Under the pieces are notes generated by a model, which saw only the letters and a program-made list of their open reading frames with translations, had not been told where the DNA came from and searched no databases. Of a stretch of DNA of 52,858 bases, positions 52,088 through 52,858 are shown in pieces. A program made the translations under genes and the position numbers. The stretch's first letter is position 1; every line of letters begins with the position of its first letter. This DNA is from an uncultured Lachnospiraceae bacterium (GTDB lineage Bacteria; Bacillota_A; Clostridia; Lachnospirales; Lachnospiraceae), in NCBI GenBank assembly GCA_910588595.1, contig CAJUQU010000001.1:1-52858 (forward strand). The letters run 5' to 3'.

Positions 52088-52858
52088 ATGGAGAATAGTA
52101 CAAAAAAGAGGATTTACTTGTCAAGTCCCACAATGCACGGAGATGAGCAGCGGTTCGTGGCGGAGGCGTTTGACACGAACTGGGTGGCGCCGCTGGGACC
52201 CAATGTCAACAATTTTGAGACAGAGCTTGCAGCGTACACGGAATGCGGGTATGCGGCTGCGCTGAGTGCCGGAACCGCAGCGATCCATATCGGGCTGAAA
52301 CTATTAGGCGTGGGGCAGGGCGACGTGGTGTTTGTGTCGTCCCTGACGTTTTCCGCAAGCTGCAATCCGATCGTGTACGAGAAGGCGGTGCCGGTGCTGA
52401 TCGATTCGGAGCCGGATACGTGGAATATGTCGCCCAGGGCTCTCGAGAAAGCTTTTGAGAAATATCCGGAACCCAAGGCAGTTGTCCTCGTGCACCTGTA
52501 CGGTACACCGGCGAAGCTGGATGAGATCATGCGCATATGTGAGCGGCACAATGTACCGGTCCTGGAGGATGCGGCGGAATCACTTGGCTCCACATACGAC
52601 AGAAAACATACCGGAACATTTGGGCGCATCGGAGTCTATTCCTTCAACGGGAATAAGATCATCACAACATCCGGCGGCGGAATGCTCGTATCTGGTGACG
52701 AGGCGCTGGTGAAGGAGGCGAGAGTGCTCTCCACACAGGCAAGAGATCCGGCAAGGCATTACCAGCACTCTAAAATCGGTTATAATTATCGGATGAGCAA
52801 CATTGATGCAGGCATCGGAAGGGGGCAGCTGATGCACCTGGACGAACATGTGAGGCTG
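52088..52858 (+). CDS. DegT-family aminotransferase (PglE-like), cut by window end
   Basis: The frame stays open to the last base, giving 257 residues of a DegT/DnrJ/EryC1 aminotransferase whose C-terminus lies outside. GGAGGAG precedes the ATG at 52088. It begins RIYLSSPTMHGDEQRFVAEA, with NWVAPLGPNVNNFE, and has the PLP-lysine segment FNGNKIITTSGGGML (Lys190) and GYNYRMSNIDAGIG. These fit PglE and related enzymes that make UDP-4-amino-4,6-dideoxy-GlcNAc from the PglF product. A following PglD-like acetyltransferase would be expected just beyond the window to complete UDP-diacetylbacillosamine. Confidence 0.87.
   Translation, partial: MENSTKKRIYLSSPTMHGDEQRFVAEAFDTNWVAPLGPNVNNFETELAAYTECGYAAALSAGTAAIHIGLKLLGVGQGDVVFVSSLTFSASCNPIVYEKAVPVLIDSEPDTWNMSPRALEKAFEKYPEPKAVVLVHLYGTPAKLDEIMRICERHNVPVLEDAAESLGSTYDRKHTGTFGRIGVYSFNGNKIITTSGGGMLVSGDEALVKEARVLSTQARDPARHYQHSKIGYNYRMSNIDAGIGRGQLMHLDEHVRL

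Overview
The window looks like chromosomal DNA of an anaerobic, low-to-middle G+C Firmicute, most likely a Lachnospiraceae member. The reasons are strong GGAGG-type ribosome-binding sites, ATG/GTG/TTG starts, a cdaA-cdaR-glmM operon, a comF gene followed by a YvyF-like flagellar-operon protein, and a free-standing Spo0A-type DNA-binding domain. I cannot name the species. No rRNA, tRNA, CRISPR array or intact mobile element was seen. Nearly every gene is on the + strand.

Region 1 (0.1-8.9 kb) is core housekeeping: RecD2 helicase, a ComF-family phosphoribosyltransferase, a YvyF-like zinc-finger protein, two uncharacterised membrane proteins, the diadenylate cyclase CdaA, its YbbR-domain regulator, phosphoglucosamine mutase GlmM and an HPr-like protein. 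An inverted repeat at 8884-8916 closes this block.

Region 2 (9.0-25.4 kb) opens a very large surface-glycan locus. It has a dTDP-4-dehydrorhamnose reductase, Gmd plus Fcl (GDP-L-fucose), a stand-alone Spo0A C-terminal-domain protein, an initiating polyprenyl-phosphate sugar transferase, a Wzz-like chain-length protein with a degenerate kinase-like tail, an EpsG-like polymerase, and several GT2 and GT4 glycosyltransferases. It is interrupted by one minus-strand gene with its own promoter and by a decayed regulator pseudogene. A GT52/sialyltransferase-like enzyme and an unrecognised 337-residue protein follow.

Region 3 (25.5-35.6 kb) holds a PglK-like ABC flippase, a GT2 enzyme and a complete CMP-pseudaminic acid pathway (PseB, PseC, PseF, PseI, PseH, PseG). 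A formyltransferase-fold protein and a PIG-L deacetylase sit between pseH and pseG, suggesting an N-formylated or otherwise edited nonulosonic acid.

Region 4 (35.6-52.9 kb) carries an acyltransferase-3/polytopic-membrane-protein fusion, a WecE/RffA-type aminotransferase with a GNAT acetyltransferase nearby (probable dTDP-Fuc4NAc), a run of GT-C-like membrane proteins, an O-antigen ligase/polymerase-like protein, and a PglF-like dehydratase followed by a PglE-like aminotransferase cut by the window end (UDP-bacillosamine-type sugar).

Together the genes could make at least four unusual deoxy- or amino-sugars, assemble them on undecaprenyl phosphate, flip them and polymerise or transfer them to the surface as capsule, secondary cell-wall polymer or protein glycan. 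Functions rest on motif recognition and gene context; no database search was run.
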